The notes under the pieces: generated by a model
Databases searched by the model: none
Seen by the model: only the letters and a program-made list of their open reading frames with translations
What the model was told of the DNA's origin: nothing
In this document: positions 24,346 to 37,329 of the stretch, piece after piece
Layout of the letters: each line of letters starts with the position of its first letter
Position numbering within the stretch: position 1 is the stretch's first letter
Position numbers and translations under genes: made by a program
Source: Euryodendron excelsum
Lineage: Eukaryota; Streptophyta; Magnoliopsida; Ericales; Pentaphylacaceae
Length of the DNA: 64,000 nucleotides
Assembly (NCBI GenBank): GCA_033060915.1
Contig: CM065378.1
Coordinates: 1,849,001-1,913,000, forward strand
Direction: 5' to 3'

Positions 24346-25095
24346 TGTACGGGCAGTGCAAATTTTGGGTGTAAACACCAAGCATATGTGTCAGTCCAAT
24401 CTTGTGTTCTAGGTTTTTGACACTTTTCCTTCGAGTGTGCTTTTATTGCGTGCTTTTATAACAATACATGATTTTGGAAAGTTAGAATAAGAATTAATTT
24501 GAATAATAATTAGGCATGCATTTAAATATAAGGACATTAGAATGTGAATTTATTACTCAATACAACAAATGATTTGATTTGTTAGGTCCAAAAAGTCATA
24601 CTCCCACTTCAACTCTGTCTAAGGATCAAATAAGGACCTAAAATTAGACAGCTATTAGTTTGTGGTGAGTATATGAAATTATATGAACCAAAAATTAATC
24701 CATTATATTATGTTTCTTTATAGCTATAGAGTGGTTTTATATATGGAATTGGCTTCATGTTATGTATTTTTTATTATTAGATTAAGTATATTTTTTAAAT
24801 GTGATGTTGGGTTCATGCTATAATAGCCTTACTATGCCTGGCTTTCAGGCTTTACAGGGAAATGGACGTCATGCTTCTAAGATTAATGGGGAAGTATGAA
24901 AATATCCCTACCATTGGAAATAATAAATGACCTTTGATTGGCCAACATTAGTAGTTGAGCTTATCATTAGGGTAACAGTACTGTCGTAAATTTAATCAAA
25001 GGCTAATCAACCTTTGGTTTTATGGGATGAGTTGTTTAACACAAAATAGGTGTGTACTACAGTTTAATGTCACTGCAAACATCCAAATTTTGATC
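24346..25095. other. spacer between minisatellite and LTR copy C
   Basis: No gene was seen. A short duplication of the phrase 'gtcactgcaaacatccaa' (about 25068 and 25128) marks the left edge of copy C. The sequence at 24820-24960 looks like LTR U3 material but has no partner here. Confidence 0.4.
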
Positions 25096-25384
25096 AAGAG
25101 AAACTATAGGTGTTTCCTATAGTTTGATGTCACTGCAAACATCCAAGGCTCCTCGAGGGCATTAAGTTCAAGAGAAATTATAGGGGAACGTCGTGAATGC
25201 GATCGATTTTTCCATATCATTCCCAGTTGGCACAAATATCGAGGTAAACTTAGTATAAAAGTTTCCAGCGACGGAACATATCTTACATGTGCCCAAATTT
25301 TGATTAGATCGTTCAAAAACTTTGCTTGCTGCTTAAGATAGGATAGTACAAGAGTGTCACATGTCATCATGTGAGAGGATGGCA

Positions 25385-25440
25385 CATGGCGCATGTATTA
25401 TATGCGCCTGGATAAATTTTGACCAGGCATATGTACTACA
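25385..25440 (+). promoter_or_regulatory. compound palindrome upstream of TATA, copy C
   Basis: 'ggcgcatgtattatatgcgcc' followed 16 bp later by 'ggcatatgtactacatgc'. Equivalent pairs occur at 35219-35280 (A), 39190-39255 (B) and, decayed, at 29060-29165 (D). Confidence 0.6.
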
Positions 25441-25465
25441 TGCTCTCAACCCCAATTTTTTGGCC

Positions 25466-25473
25466 TATAAATA
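25466..25473 (+). promoter_or_regulatory. TATA box of copy C
   Basis: TATAAATA lies 25-75 bp downstream of the paired ATGCGC palindromes, the same arrangement as in copies A and B. Confidence 0.6.
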
Positions 25474-27769
25474 TCAGGCAGCCCCCAACTCATTTCAGAG
25501 GCAAAAATAGTAGAGAAACTCTGCCAAAATCAAGTCAGAACCTCTGAAATTCAATGCAAGCCTCCAGCATCCAAGAATCAAGAGTTTAAGAAGCTTAGAA
25601 GACCAATCTCTCCAATAAAGAAGCAAGCCATGGTGGATTGAAGGCCTATGTAAAGCTCCATTTACATTTATGCAACCTCTCATTCCTCTCTTTTTCCTCC
25701 AAGCTCACTTGAGCTTTTCTTCTATTTTTATTCTTATCTTCTACCCCCTCTTCTTACATGCTTGAAATAAGAAGGCTTCTAGGCCACGCTTAAAAGGAAG
25801 CTTGTAAGAGCCACCGGTTAGAGGACCTCTTATAAAGCCATCTAGATCGTAGTATGGCTCTCAGAGCCCCTTGCAATGCGGTGAAGCCTTAAATCTTCTA
25901 TGATTCATAACTCCCTTGCATTATAATGGTCACCATGTTCGTGTGTTGCATGTGATGGTCTTGTTGTCTTGATTTAAACCTTTTACAAGCTTCAATGGTT
26001 TCATTTTCAAATGTTCTTCAAAGTTCATTCAAAATGATTTTTAAAAAAATGTCTTTAAATTGGAGTTTCTTAAAATTCAAGCTAAGAACCCTAAATTATA
26101 TGCCTTAGGAACCCCTCCAAAAACCCTTACCATCCATTTTGCATCATTGCATTTTTAGTCCTTTTAGTTGCATAAAAATGGTTTTCACAACCCCCTCTTC
26201 AAGAGAAGGTTTCAATGATTTTCAAAGTTTTCAAAACAACCCTCCTTAGAAGAGGTTTTTAAAATTTTGCTCTCTTAAGTTTTGAGGTTGGAATGGTCCC
26301 CATGGAGTCCTTTCTTGAATGATTTCTCCCAAATTAACCACAGGAGCCCTTACTTAATATAGTGATTTTCAACACCATAAAAGTGGTTTTCCTAAACTTC
26401 CTTTTCCAAAATGATTTTCAAAAAGTTCAATCTCTTTAGTTTCTATCAAAATGGTTTTCAAAATTACCTATTCTATATTGACTTTCAAAAGTTTTACTCT
26501 CTTAAGTTTGTGGTTGAAATGGTTCCAAGACAACCCTCTTTAGAGTGGTTTTCAAAAATCCACCATATGAACCTTATACTTACTTGAGTGATTTTTCCAA
26601 AATGGTTTTCAAAACTCACAACTCTTTTGAGTTGGTTTTTCAAAATAGTTTCACATGAAATGGTAACTTTTCTACATAAAATGATAATTTTTTTTACATG
26701 AAATAATAAGATTTTTATATGAAATCATGGTTTTCAAGATCTCCTTTCAAGTTCATGCATAAAACCACTAGGTTCCAAAACCCTAGACCAAAACCACTTT
26801 TCAAAACTACTAGGTCCAAAACCCTAGTTCAAAACCAATTTTCAAAGTCACTAGGTCTAAACCCTAGTTCAAAACCCTAGTTCAAAACCATTTTTCAAAA
26901 CCACTTATCCAAACCCTAGGTTAACTTGACCCTATTTTTCCAAACTCTAGATTAACTTGACGCTAGTTGTCCAAACTTTAGGTTAACCTAACCCTAGTTA
27001 GTTAACCCTAGGTCATCCTAACCCTACTTATCTTAACCAAGGTTAGTTGAACTTCAAGGCTCTCCAATTTTAAGACCGTTTCTCAAACCATCTTTCAATC
27101 TAAAATGATATTTTCAAAAACCTTCTACTCTCTGGAGTTTCCTAAAACCCTAATTCAAAAATCTTTTCAAAGTACCCCCTTATTCCTCTTAAAATATTTT
27201 CAAGAGTTTGTTTAAGCTTGTCTTAACAAAAATGGTCGGACACTTAACCTTTCCAAAAATTGTTTTCAAAATATCTTCAAAACTTAATATCCTAAGGTGA
27301 TTCTAACCCTCTTATAGGTAGGGTTTCTAAGGAAAAGTAATACATTAAATGAAACCTTTAAAGGTTTATATTAGGGTTCCAAACTAGATGGTTTTCAAAA
27401 ACCCTTTTCAAAAATGATGTTCAAAGGGACACACCCTTGTAGCAATCTTAGTCCTTCCATATTTAAGGTTGTTCAAGGAAAAGTGAGAAATCCAACTAGA
27501 GTTTTATAACCCTAAAGAAAGTGTCTACCCCTTTTCTAAGATTGCTTTTCAAATATCATAACCCTAAAGGAGTTTAGTTGACTAATAACTAATTTTATAA
27601 GGTTGATGAAATATTTCAAAATACCTTTCACAAGGTATATAAAAAATAATTTTCAAAAACTTTTTCAAGACAAGTTCAAAAGTGCTCTTACCTTACTTCA
27701 ATCTTAACTCTAACTCCAAGATTTTTAAAACAAAATTTCCAAGACTCTCAACTAGTTTTAAACATGATT

Positions 27770-30700
27770 GTTTTCAAAAGTGATTTTCAACTAGGGTTTT
27801 AAACCTAATGGTTTTCAAGAGAGGTTTTCAACTAGGGTTTTGAGCCTTGTGGTTTTACAAGACTTGAAAAATGTCATTTTATGCACAAAATTTGAAAGAT
27901 TACTTTTGAAATCTGTAATTTTATGTATAAATCTTATGATTTTATGTAGAAATCATGATTTCATATGAAGAACTTTTAAGAAACACTTAGAGAAGTGTCA
28001 TTTTATGTGAGAAACTTATGATTTTAGGTGAAATTCTTTTGGAAAACCAATTCAAGAAAGTTGTATGTTCTATAAATCAACTTGAAAAATCAACTTAAAA
28101 GAGTTGCAAGTTTTAAAAAATAACTTGTAAACTAACTCAAGAGAGTTGTATGTTTTTGTAAACAACTTGAAAAACCAATGCAAGAGAGTTGTAAGTTTTA
28201 TAAAAACAACTTGAAAATCAACTCAAAAGAGTTGTAAGTTTTATAAAACAATTTAAAAAACCAACTCAAGAGAGCTATAGGTTTTTGTAAGCAACTTGAA
28301 AAATCAACCCAAGAGAGTTATAGGTTTTATAAAATAACTTTAAAAAACCAATTCAAGAGAGTTGTAGATTTTTGAAAAACATGCAACCTAGAGATTGAAT
28401 GGACTTGAAGGCATATTAAGGCCTAGAGACATAGGATTTTGGCATGAAACACTAAGGAACACCACTTTAATGATATTTTAAGAGACATTTTGCAAAACTC
28501 TTAGAAATGAACTTTAAAAAGCTTTTGAAGATGAAATCAAAGATAGTTTGAAATGGTTTTAAACATAAAAACAACCTCATAACATGCATGATATGAAAGT
28601 CACAACAAGTATAATGCAAAGGGTATGAAGATACGAGGCTCGGCTTCACCATTTTTTAAGGTGTTTCAAAGCCATACCATCTACAACTAGATTCACAAGA
28701 CGTTCCTGGGTGCTGTATGTCTTGTGAGCTTTCATTTAGGCATGACTAACAAGCTCTTTTGTTTTAAGCATGCAAAGAAACGGGGGTACAAGATAGGGTT
28801 TAAAAATGAGAAGGGCTTAAGTGAGCCTTAGAGGATAAAAGAGAGAAGATGGAGTAGACATAAGCTTAAATTGAGATTACCTTAGTTTTAGTCGACCGTG
28901 GCTTCTTTCTTAATCTCCTCTTTGGATTGGAGCTTCTTGAATTTGGAAGACATAGAGCTTTATTTGTGAATTTTAGGTTTGGGAGACTATTTGATAGAGT
29001 TTCCTTACAATTTTTTTCTTTGATATACACAGGGGGGTGTGCCTCTATTTGTAGGCAAATTGTCCAAGGTTGGACGCATGTCCTTAATGCATCTAGCCAA
29101 ATTGAAGGACATGAGTCCAACCAAATCCAAAATTTCGCTAGACGCATGTCCTTTATACGTCCAACTTTGACTATAGGAGAGTGCCACGTGGCATTCTTGT
29201 ACTTACCAAATTTGGGCAGCAATCCAAGTTCTGTCTCGATATGATCAAAATATAGACGCATGTAACACATGCTTCCATGCCAAAAACTTTTACGCTTGTT
29301 TTTCCTCGATATTCGTGCCATCCAGGGATGATTCGAGGAAATCAGGCACATTGGCGATGTTCTTCTTCAGTTTCTCTTAAACTTAATGTCACTTGGGAGG
29401 TTCAGATGACTCCGATAGATGAACATAAAGTCTTAGGAAGTGAGCTTAAAAATAAGCATTTTGAAAGCATCTGCGAAGCACTTACTTGGTTTTCCGAAAT
29501 GGTCGTCTTTGATCCATATCATCGTGGCCTTCGGGAAGCGATCTTCTTGATTAAACCGTACTAATGGAAAGCCCTCTGGAAAGGCTTTTGAAAATTTTCT
29601 AATATATGCATTTTTGGCAATGCGTTACAATCACGGAATCAAGATTTGATAAGGAAAATGGGAAGCATCTTTCTCATTCTTCCCAAATTTCCAAAAGTGT
29701 CCTTCTTGTAATAGTTCAATCATGACCATCAGGTAATGTCGTTTATGATCAGACTATACTAATAAAAAGCCTATTGCTCAGGCTTCTAGAAATTCCCTAA
29801 TCTACATATTTTGTCAACTATTTGATGGTGTGTTTTAATTAGGGAAGTGAATAAAAAATTGGAGAAGCGTTTGTGGCACGCTTTTGGAAGCTCTTGTTGA
29901 CTAAAGTGTCTTCGAGCCACGGGACTCACTTTAAAATGTCAAGGAACACTCTTCGGAGCATCTCGGTGGGGGCCGGTTTAGTTCTCAAAGCTGGTGTGAT
30001 TTTGAAAATGTGCTTGGGCGCGTAAGGGTAAAATAGTTATTTTGACTAGGGCTTCTCGGAATGAGACCAGGATGGACCGTATTTGGCAAATAAGGGGTGT
30101 CTAACTGCTTAGAGGTAGTTTGGAATGGTTTTACCATTTTGGGGGACATGTATTTCCTGAGAAGCATGTTGGGGTGTCTAGGGGCAAAATGATTATTTTG
30201 GCAAGAGTTCTCCATAACAGGATCGAAGTTAGTTTGAATGATATGTTGAACATGCTGGAATGTCTAAAGACAGTGTTGAGGGTGGTCTTACCATCCTGAG
30301 GGATCAATGCTTTATCGAAAGGCGTGCTAGTTTACCTGGGCAAAATGGTCATTTTTCATCTGTTAGGGCTAGCTGGCATTGGTGTTAACTTGGGTTTATA
30401 AGTGTTTTCGTCACTCAGACGGTTGTGATGAGTTGGTTTTTGAAGACATCTTATTTTTTATAAACGTGCCATAGCTAAGATGCATAATTGGTCCTTTGAC
30501 ACTGGGTTGCTTGTGGTGTGCCCCTGTTGACTTGTTTGCGAGTGTTTCTGCCACTATAACGGTTTGATAGTTTGTGAGTATTTCCGCCAGTCTGGCAGAT
30601 TTGGCAATTGGCTCTAAGGATCTTTTAGTCTCGGGAAGGCTGTCTGATTCCTAGAGGCATAACGGACATTCTACGTCGGTGGGCTAGCAAATGCTGGAAG

Positions 30701-30922
30701 TGAATCATGCTAGGTTTGTGAGTGTTTTCGTTACTCCAATGGTGTTGACAATTGGTTTCAGGATTGTCTAGTCTCAGAAAGCTGCTTGAAATGCCTAAGG
30801 GCGTGAGGGAATGCCTAGGGACATTTTGGTTATTTTGACTCTGGAATGGCCTTGGAATATCGAAAGTGATCACCTTGATCTTGAAAGGTTAATTTGATCT
30901 TATTAGGGATTGTCGAATTTCC
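27770..30922 (-). mobile_element. giant LTR-like family, copy D, main part
   Basis: Collinear with copy A from about 33750 upward: 'caactagggtttt...cctaatggttttcaa', a 'ttttatgcac' block, the 45-bp tandem array (28040-28385), 'aacaacctcataacatgca', the leader, a decayed TATA (tatttgta at 29046-29053), decayed palindromes, then U3. The LTR start is found not here but at 42208-42310, beyond a large insertion. The low-coordinate end is truncated by about 2.3 kb where copy C adjoins. Confidence 0.7.
28040..28385 (-). repeat. about 45-bp tandem array in copy D
   Basis: Seven or so units of the type 'aacttgaaaaaccaa', 'ctcaagagagttgtaagttt', 'tataaaac'. Each unit holds the dyad CAACTC-aagA-GAGTTG. 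Copy A has only one or two such units (about 34020), so the array expanded in D. Confidence 0.75.
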
Positions 30923-30924
30923 CT

Positions 30925-31474
30925 TGACCCAGCTATAGTGCATATGCATAATACAAAAAAGTTTATTATGATTAACAGAAACTAATTTATGTAATTAGTA
31001 TCATACCTTCGAGATCTCTTTGATTCGATTCCGAACATCAATAGGTATGATCTTTGGGAACCTTTTGCTTTGATCTCAAATAGCAATGAGTACTAATCAA
31101 CTACTTGAATGCAACCTTCAGACTTCTACAGCATCTCTTGTACACGACTTACTCCAGAGAAAGTAGGCTTGCAGCTGCTAAGGTTTTTTTATCTCATAAA
31201 AACGTGTATATAATATTATACATAAGTCAAACCCTAGCTACTCATAGAGTGCATACATGTAGAGGCTACAACAAGGACCACATAATTAGTATGACTAAGG
31301 CTTCCTACACAAATAAAGATTCTTAATCCAATTAGGATTAATCCCTATTTATGTAAATTATAATTTATACCATTAAAAAATTATAATTTCACTCCCTATC
31401 ATATTAAGAATTATATTTCGAGCTCCATATTATTTGCTTATTTATCTTATCATGTTAAGATCACAGATATCCAT
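30925..31474 (-). mobile_element. copia-like LTR, downstream half (split by copy A)
   Basis: AT-rich block unlike the giant-LTR sequence on both sides. On the minus strand it carries a TATATA near 31205 and a leader-like sequence with 'ggattaatcctaattggatt' (about 31330-31350). Its other half, with a TGTTAG start, is at 41445-42207. The exact 3' terminus is not clear. Confidence 0.5.
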
Positions 31475-33489
31475 TCTAGTGCCCCGATTTTTTGGCGAGC
31501 CCCCTTAGCTCGAAAAAAAACACGGTACTCTCTCTGTTAGAACCTACCCTCCTAAAAGGACAAATGCGATGGAGATTTGAACTTAAAAAACTTGATTTGA
31601 ATAACGGCTTTTTGGAAAAATTGTAGTTACCACCTAATATAGTTAAAGATGTGCTAGGTCACCTAAAACCAAGTGTAATCCGAAGACTAAACTTAGATTT
31701 TTTGAAAATGTTTTAAAAATGGCCTTCTTAAGAAGGTTTTTGTGAAAGAGGTTTTTAGCAACCTTTTGAAAGTGTTTTAAAGCCCTTTTGAAAATGTGAC
31801 TCCGGTTTTGGTCTTCGAAATAAAAATCTATGGTCCGGGGGTTGGTTACGTGTAAGGAAGATATTTGAAGATCATCATTTTACCCCACCCTTTTCGGTAC
31901 CTATATGTCTAATCACCCTTAGTTCACTCACTTGAATTATCGGTTACAAAATATCCACTTTAAAATTTTAAAAAGGGGGTTTGGTCATCACTTTTTAGAT
32001 GAATGATACATGATGCACAATTTTTAAAGGAATTTTGAGAGAGTATGAAATTTGATTTTTAAGAGATGGAAGTTTTTGAAACTTGATTTTGGAAAGACAA
32101 TTTGATTTGAGGAAGAGTTTTTAAAATGGTATTTGAATTCAAATAAGAGTTATGACCACACCTATTGAAGGTTGCCTACGTATCTCATTTGGCGAGAATT
32201 AGGTCATTCGTAATTCGGGCAAAGGCTTGATTGGAAATAGACTCATGGGAGTCTTGGAAAGTTTTGAAACTTTAGATTCAAGAATTTTTACTTGAAATGG
32301 AACTTGAGAGTTTGAAAATGTCTTTGGCCATAGAACTTGAGAGATTTTTGAAATGTTTTGAAACAATTCAAGAGAGTTTGGAAAATGCTTTTGAAATAGA
32401 ACTTGAAATTTTTTTGAAGTGTTTTGGAAGTAACTCAAGAGAATTTTGAACGTTTGTACAATAACTCAAGGGAGTTTTGGAACGTTTTTGAAACTTGATT
32501 AAGGACTTTTAAAAATATAGTTTGGATGAGGGTAAGATAAGAGCTCTTGTGAACTTGTCTTTTGAAAAGTTTTTGAAAATCACCTTAAGAAAGATATCAT
32601 TGAATATCTCATGACCTTTAAGAGATTAGTTATTGACAAATTAAACTCTTTTAATGTTATAATTTTTTAAAACATTTTTGAAAAAGGAATAGACACTTCC
32701 TTTAGAGTTTTTGAAAACTTTAGGGTTATAGAATCCTATTTGATGTCTCGTTTTTTCTTGAGCAACCTTAACTTTGGAAGGCCTAAGATTGCTTCAAGGG
32801 TGTGACTCTTCAAACCTCTTTTTCTATGTTAATCATTTGTGTATACTTTGTTTCTTTCTAATGACATAGAGATTTGACAAAATCTTTCATGAATATGAGC
32901 ATAGTAGTTTATTTTGAATAGTTCTTGTTGTTGTTACGTTACCCTTTTATTTTATTTTCATTACAGAGTTGATTTGTACAATTACCTTTAATCCTTTTTA
33001 TTTTATTTTCATTGCAAGGTATTGGCAAGAGTAACGAGAAATAACTTGAGAACAACTGAATCTTTCCTTTTGCCCTAGCTGGAGTTAGTTTCATCCAAGC
33101 AAAAACAGATGCTAAAGCATCAAAGATTTAATTTTCATACCAAAAAATTAAAAAAAAGAAGTGCTCATTACTAGATGAAACATTTAGGATTGAAAACCCT
33201 AATACGAACCTTGAAGGTTACCTTGAATATATCACTTTCTTACAGAGACCTTAACCATGAGAGAGTTAGGATCATCTTAGGGTTATGAGTTTTAAAAAAC
33301 ATTTTCAAAAATTAAACTTTGGAAAATGTTAGATTTCTAGCCACTTTTGGTTAAGACAAGTTCAAGAGAGTTCTTGAAAATATTTTTTGAGAGGGGTATG
33401 GAAGCATTTGAAAAGACTTTGGAGTCATGATTTTTGAAAACTTAAGAAAGTGTGATGGCTCAAAAGACCTTAAAATTAGAATCTTGCAG

Positions 33490-33725
33490 TCAACTAACCT
33501 TGGTTAGATTGACCTAGAATTAACTAACTTAGGTTAGGTTAACTTAGGGTTAGGTTGACCTAGGGTTATCTGACTTGGATTAAATTAACCTAGGGTTAAG
33601 TTAACTAGGGTTAACTAATTTGGATTAGGTTAACCTAAGGTTAGGTAAATAGGGTCAAGTTAACTTAAGGTGGGATAATTAGGATCAAATAAATCGAGGA
33701 TCGGACAAATAGGGTTAGGTTACCC
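33490..33725 (-). repeat. 'aacctagggtta' minisatellite in copy A
   Basis: Irregular 20-35 bp repeats of 'ggttaacctagggttagg' type. Copy B has the more regular homologue (37330-37710), and copy C a degenerate antisense one (26920-27050). Confidence 0.7.
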
Positions 33726-35192
33726 TAGGGTTTTGAAAGGTGGATTTGGAAAAGTGGTTTTGAACTAGGGTTCGGACCTAATGGTTTTCAAAAATAGTTT
33801 TGAACTAGAGTTTGGACTTAGTGATTTTGGAGGCTTAGAAAGATGGTTTTATGCACTTAACTTGAAAGAATGCTTTGAAAATCATGATTTCATATAAAAA
33901 AAACCTTATCAATTTATTTGAAAGATTTGAAGAAAAGTTTAGAAAGGTGATAGTTCATGTAAGAAAGCTATCATTTCATGTAGGTAAAACATCATTTCAT
34001 GTGAAGTCATTTTGGAAAGACAACTTAAGAGAGTTGGAGATTTTTGAAAACTATTTTTGTAGAACTACTCAAGTAAATGTAGGGTTTAGATGGTTGGTAT
34101 TTGGAAACCACTCTAAGAAGGAATTCTTTGGAACCATTACAACCACTAACATAAGAGAGTAAAACTTTGAAAATCAATATAGAATAGGTAGTTTTTGGAA
34201 ACCACTTGAAAACTTGAAAACCACTCAAATGAGGGTTGTTTTGAAAACCACTTTTGTGAAAACCCATGGGAGTGAACTTTTTAAAAACCTCTTTAAAGAG
34301 GGTTGTTTTGAAAACCACCACTTTTTAGGGCATTAAAATCAATCTAATGAGTAAGGGTTCATATGCTTGATTTATGAAGAAACCACTCAAAAGAAGGTTC
34401 CATTAAGACCACTACAACCTCAAAACTTAAGAGAACTTTGAAAATCTCCTTGGAGGAGTATTGTTTTGAAAGCCATTTTCATACAAACCTTAAAGAGTAA
34501 AATGCAATAATGCAAAATGAGGTTTAGAGACTTTTGAAAGGCAATCTAAGACATAGAAGCTAGGGTTTCTAAGCCTAAACTTCAAGGAACTCCAACTTAA
34601 AGACATTTAGGGGCACTTTTTGAAAATCATTTGAACATGGACTTTGTAGAATACTTGAAAATGAAACTAATGAGAGTTGGAAAAAGGTTTTTAACATGGA
34701 AATAAGATCATCACATGCAATACATAAACCTAATAACAACTATAATGCAATGGGGTTATAAGTCATACAAGGTTGAAAGGTTACACTACATTGTAAGGAG
34801 CTCTAGGGCCATACTATGATCAAGTAGGCTTGTGAGAGGTCCCCAAATCGGTGGTTCTCACAAGCTTTCCTCTAAGAATGGCCTAAGAGCTCTCTTGTTT
34901 CAAGCATGCAATAAGACGGGGTAGAAGATGGTGATTAAAAGAGAAGAAAAGCTCAAGTGAGCTTGGAAGGAGAAGAGACGAGTGGGAGAAGCATAAAAGT
35001 AAATAGAGCTTCACCTTTGGCTTTCAATCTTCTTCAATCCACCATGATTGATGGAGCTTGAGCTTGAATATGCTTGAAGAGGCTTGAATCCTTGGTTTTG
35101 GAGACTTGAATTGAATTTTGTGGGTTCTGTATTGATTTTGGCAGAGTTTCCTCACTGTTTTCATCTCTAAAATATGTTGGAGGGTGACCTGG

Positions 35193-35200
35193 TATTTATA
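35193..35200 (-). promoter_or_regulatory. TATA box of copy A
   Basis: TATAAATA on the minus strand, directly downstream of the paired ATGCGC palindromes at 35219-35280. The leader that follows contains the 'gaaactctgcc' block found in copy C. Confidence 0.6.
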
Positions 35201-35218
35201 GACAATCTGCCTCAAGGT

Positions 35219-35280
35219 TGGCGTATGTGCTACATGCGCCAACCAAAAATTGGCTAGGCGTATGTAGTGCATGTGCAAGG
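35219..35280 (-). promoter_or_regulatory. compound palindrome upstream of TATA, copy A
   Basis: 'ggcgtatgtgctacatgcgcc', then 'aaccaaaaattggct', then 'aggcgtatgtagtgcatgtgc': two ATGTnnnACAT palindromes around a central CCAA/TTGG dyad. Confidence 0.6.
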
Positions 35281-35845
35281 CCCTAGCCACTCACAAAATG
35301 CCATGTGGAATCATTGTACTACCTTGACTTAGACAACAAGTTTTAGATGATCTAATCAAAATCTACGCTCATGTAAACACACTCCGCCTCCAAGAACTTT
35401 TATGTCGACTTTGCCTTGATGTTCATGTCATCTGGGAGAGATCCAGGGAAATTGATTGCGCTCACGACGTTCTCCTACAGTTTTTCTTGAACTGGGAGCC
35501 CTCAGGGAGCTTCAGATGATTTTGGAAGATGGAGTGATCGCCTCAGGAAATGTGTAAAAAGATAAGCCTTTAGTGAGCGTCTGTGAGACGCTCTATTAGT
35601 TTGCCGAAGTAACCGCTTTTGTACCATGCGATCGGGGACCTCAGGAAGCAATTATATTGATCAGACCATATCGATGGAAAGCCTTCATGGAATTACCTGA
35701 TTTATGCATTTCTTAAGTTGTTTGATGGTGCGTTATAATTAAAAAATCGAAAAAGAAGTAAACCTTGGCCGAGCAACTATGATACGCTTCGAGAAGTTTT
35801 TGTTCACTTTAGAGGGGTTTTAAGTTGAAGGACTTGTCTAGATAT

Positions 35846-35850
35846 GGATG
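35846..35850. repeat. target-site duplication of copy B, left
   Basis: GGATG immediately left of copy B. The identical GGATG is at 40839-40843, immediately right of it. Confidence 0.85.
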
Positions 35851-36599
35851 TGTCGTGCCCCGGTTTTTGGGGTGTCCAAGGTCCTTTCGGCTCAAAGACC
35901 CTAAAGCACGGAATTCTATCACTAGAACTCGTTCTCCTAAAAAGACAAGTGCGACTAGGTTTGAAAATTGATTTGATTAAGAGCTTTTTTAGAAAAATAG
36001 GAGTCGCCACCTAACTTGATAAAGGTGAGTTAGGACACCTAAAACTAAGCGTTAATCCAAAAGTTAAGCTTAGAGTTTTTGAAAGGGTTTTTTTTTTTGA
36101 AAACTTCCTCAAGAGAGGGTTTTTAAGAAAATAGGTTGTTTGGCAACCTTTTGAAATGTTTAAGCCCTTTTTGAAAATAACTCCATTTTAGTCTTTCGAA
36201 AACAGAAATCTAGGGTTCGGGGGTTGGTTACGTGTGGGAAAGATATCCTAAGATCATCACCCTACCCCGCCCTTTCGGTACCTACATGTCTAATCACCCT
36301 TGGTTCATTCACTAGGATAACTGGTTACCATTGTCCACTTAATATCCACTTTAGAACTTTGAAAAAGGGATTTAGTCATCACTTTTTGGATGAATGATGC
36401 ATAATGTAAGTTTTGGTAAAAATTTAAAAATAATGAAGGTTTTGAAAGAGTTTGGAATAAAAACTTTGGATTGATTGGAATTTTTTTTGAAAAAGGGATT
36501 GGGGTTGAAATAAAAGTTATGACCGCACCATTTTAGGTTGCCTACGTATCTCATTTGGTGAGAATCAGGTCATTCGTAATTCGGGCAAGAGCCCGATGG

Positions 36600-36860
36600 A
36601 AAATAGGCGCATTAGGGCCTTTGGAAGGTTTGAAGACACATTGAGGTCTTTGAAAAAGTTTAAGACGCTTTGATGTCTTTGAAAGTTGAAGACTCTTTGT
36701 GGTCTTGGATAAGTTTAAGACACTTTGAGGTCTTTGGAAGGTTTTAAGACACTTTGAGGTCTTTGGATAAGTTTCAGACACTTTGAGGTCTATGGAAGGG
36801 TTTAAGACACTTTGAGGTCTTTAGAAATTGAAGACTCTTTGTGGTCTTGGAAGTTTTGAC
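36600..36860 (-). repeat. about 30-bp 'gaggtctt' tandem array in copy B
   Basis: About eight units of 'aagacactttgaggtctt' plus a short spacer. Each unit is a small dyad (AAGAC...GTCTT). The array is absent at the matching place in copy A. Confidence 0.8.
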
Positions 36861-37329
36861 TTGAAATTGGAAGTGCAGTGTTTTGAAAATGCTTTTGGAT
36901 CAACATGAGAGAGTTTTGGAAGATGTCTTTGAATAACTCAAGAGAGTTTGAGAGTGTTTTTTTTTTTTTTGAAAACTTTGGAGGTATGATTTCAGAATGT
37001 TTTGATGAATTTATTTTTGAAAGTGGTCTTTGGGAATGGCCAAGAGTTTGGAACCCTAATATGGACAATCTTAAATGTTGTTCTTGATTTATCACTTCTC
37101 CTTGGGATCCCTAACCATGAGAGGGCTAGGGACACCTTAGGTTTGTGACCTTTTGAAAATATTTTTGGCAATCCCTTGAAGATGGAGTGTAGGAACATTA
37201 GAAGAGTGTATGGAGTTAGGTTTTCGAAATCAAGGAAATAGGAGGTTTTGGAAAATAAGCTATGAGAATAGTTTGAAAATTTGAATGATCATTTAGAAAA
37301 AAGTCCACGAGTTGGGACCTTGAAGTTCA

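Larger units (their letters stand above)
25100..27740 (+). mobile_element. giant LTR-like family, copy C (plus orientation, truncated at both ends)
   Basis: The reverse complement follows copy A from about 35530 down to about 32500 in collinear order: distal U3, the paired ATGCGC palindromes, TATA (25466-25473), 'gaaactctgcc' leader, a 'gcttgtaagagccacc' block, long runs of 'ggttttcaaaa' phrases, the 'aaccctagttcaaaacc' block, and the 'ggtagacac.ttcttta'-type block. It lacks both ends of the full 5-kb unit. No coding frame was recognised. It is the only copy in this orientation and abuts copy D near 27.75 kb. Confidence 0.7.
31475..35850 (-). mobile_element. giant LTR-like family, copy A, main part
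   Basis: Runs from the 3' terminus (tctagtgcccc on the plus strand, aligned to B's tgtcgtgcccc) to the insertion point of copy B. It contains the conserved block with 'tacgtatctcatttggcgag' and 'ggtcattcgtaattcgggc', a phrase pair common in plant gypsy LTRs, a GGTTA/TAACC-rich minisatellite (33490-33725), leader, TATA and U3. The rest of A resumes at 40844-41444, so the original unit was 4,977 bp. No coding frame was found. Confidence 0.75.

Noticed and set aside
28866..29351. 161-codon open frame on the minus strand
   Set aside because: It spans the leader, decayed TATA and palindromes of copy D. The same positions in copies A-C are not open, so it is a chance frame in a non-coding element.
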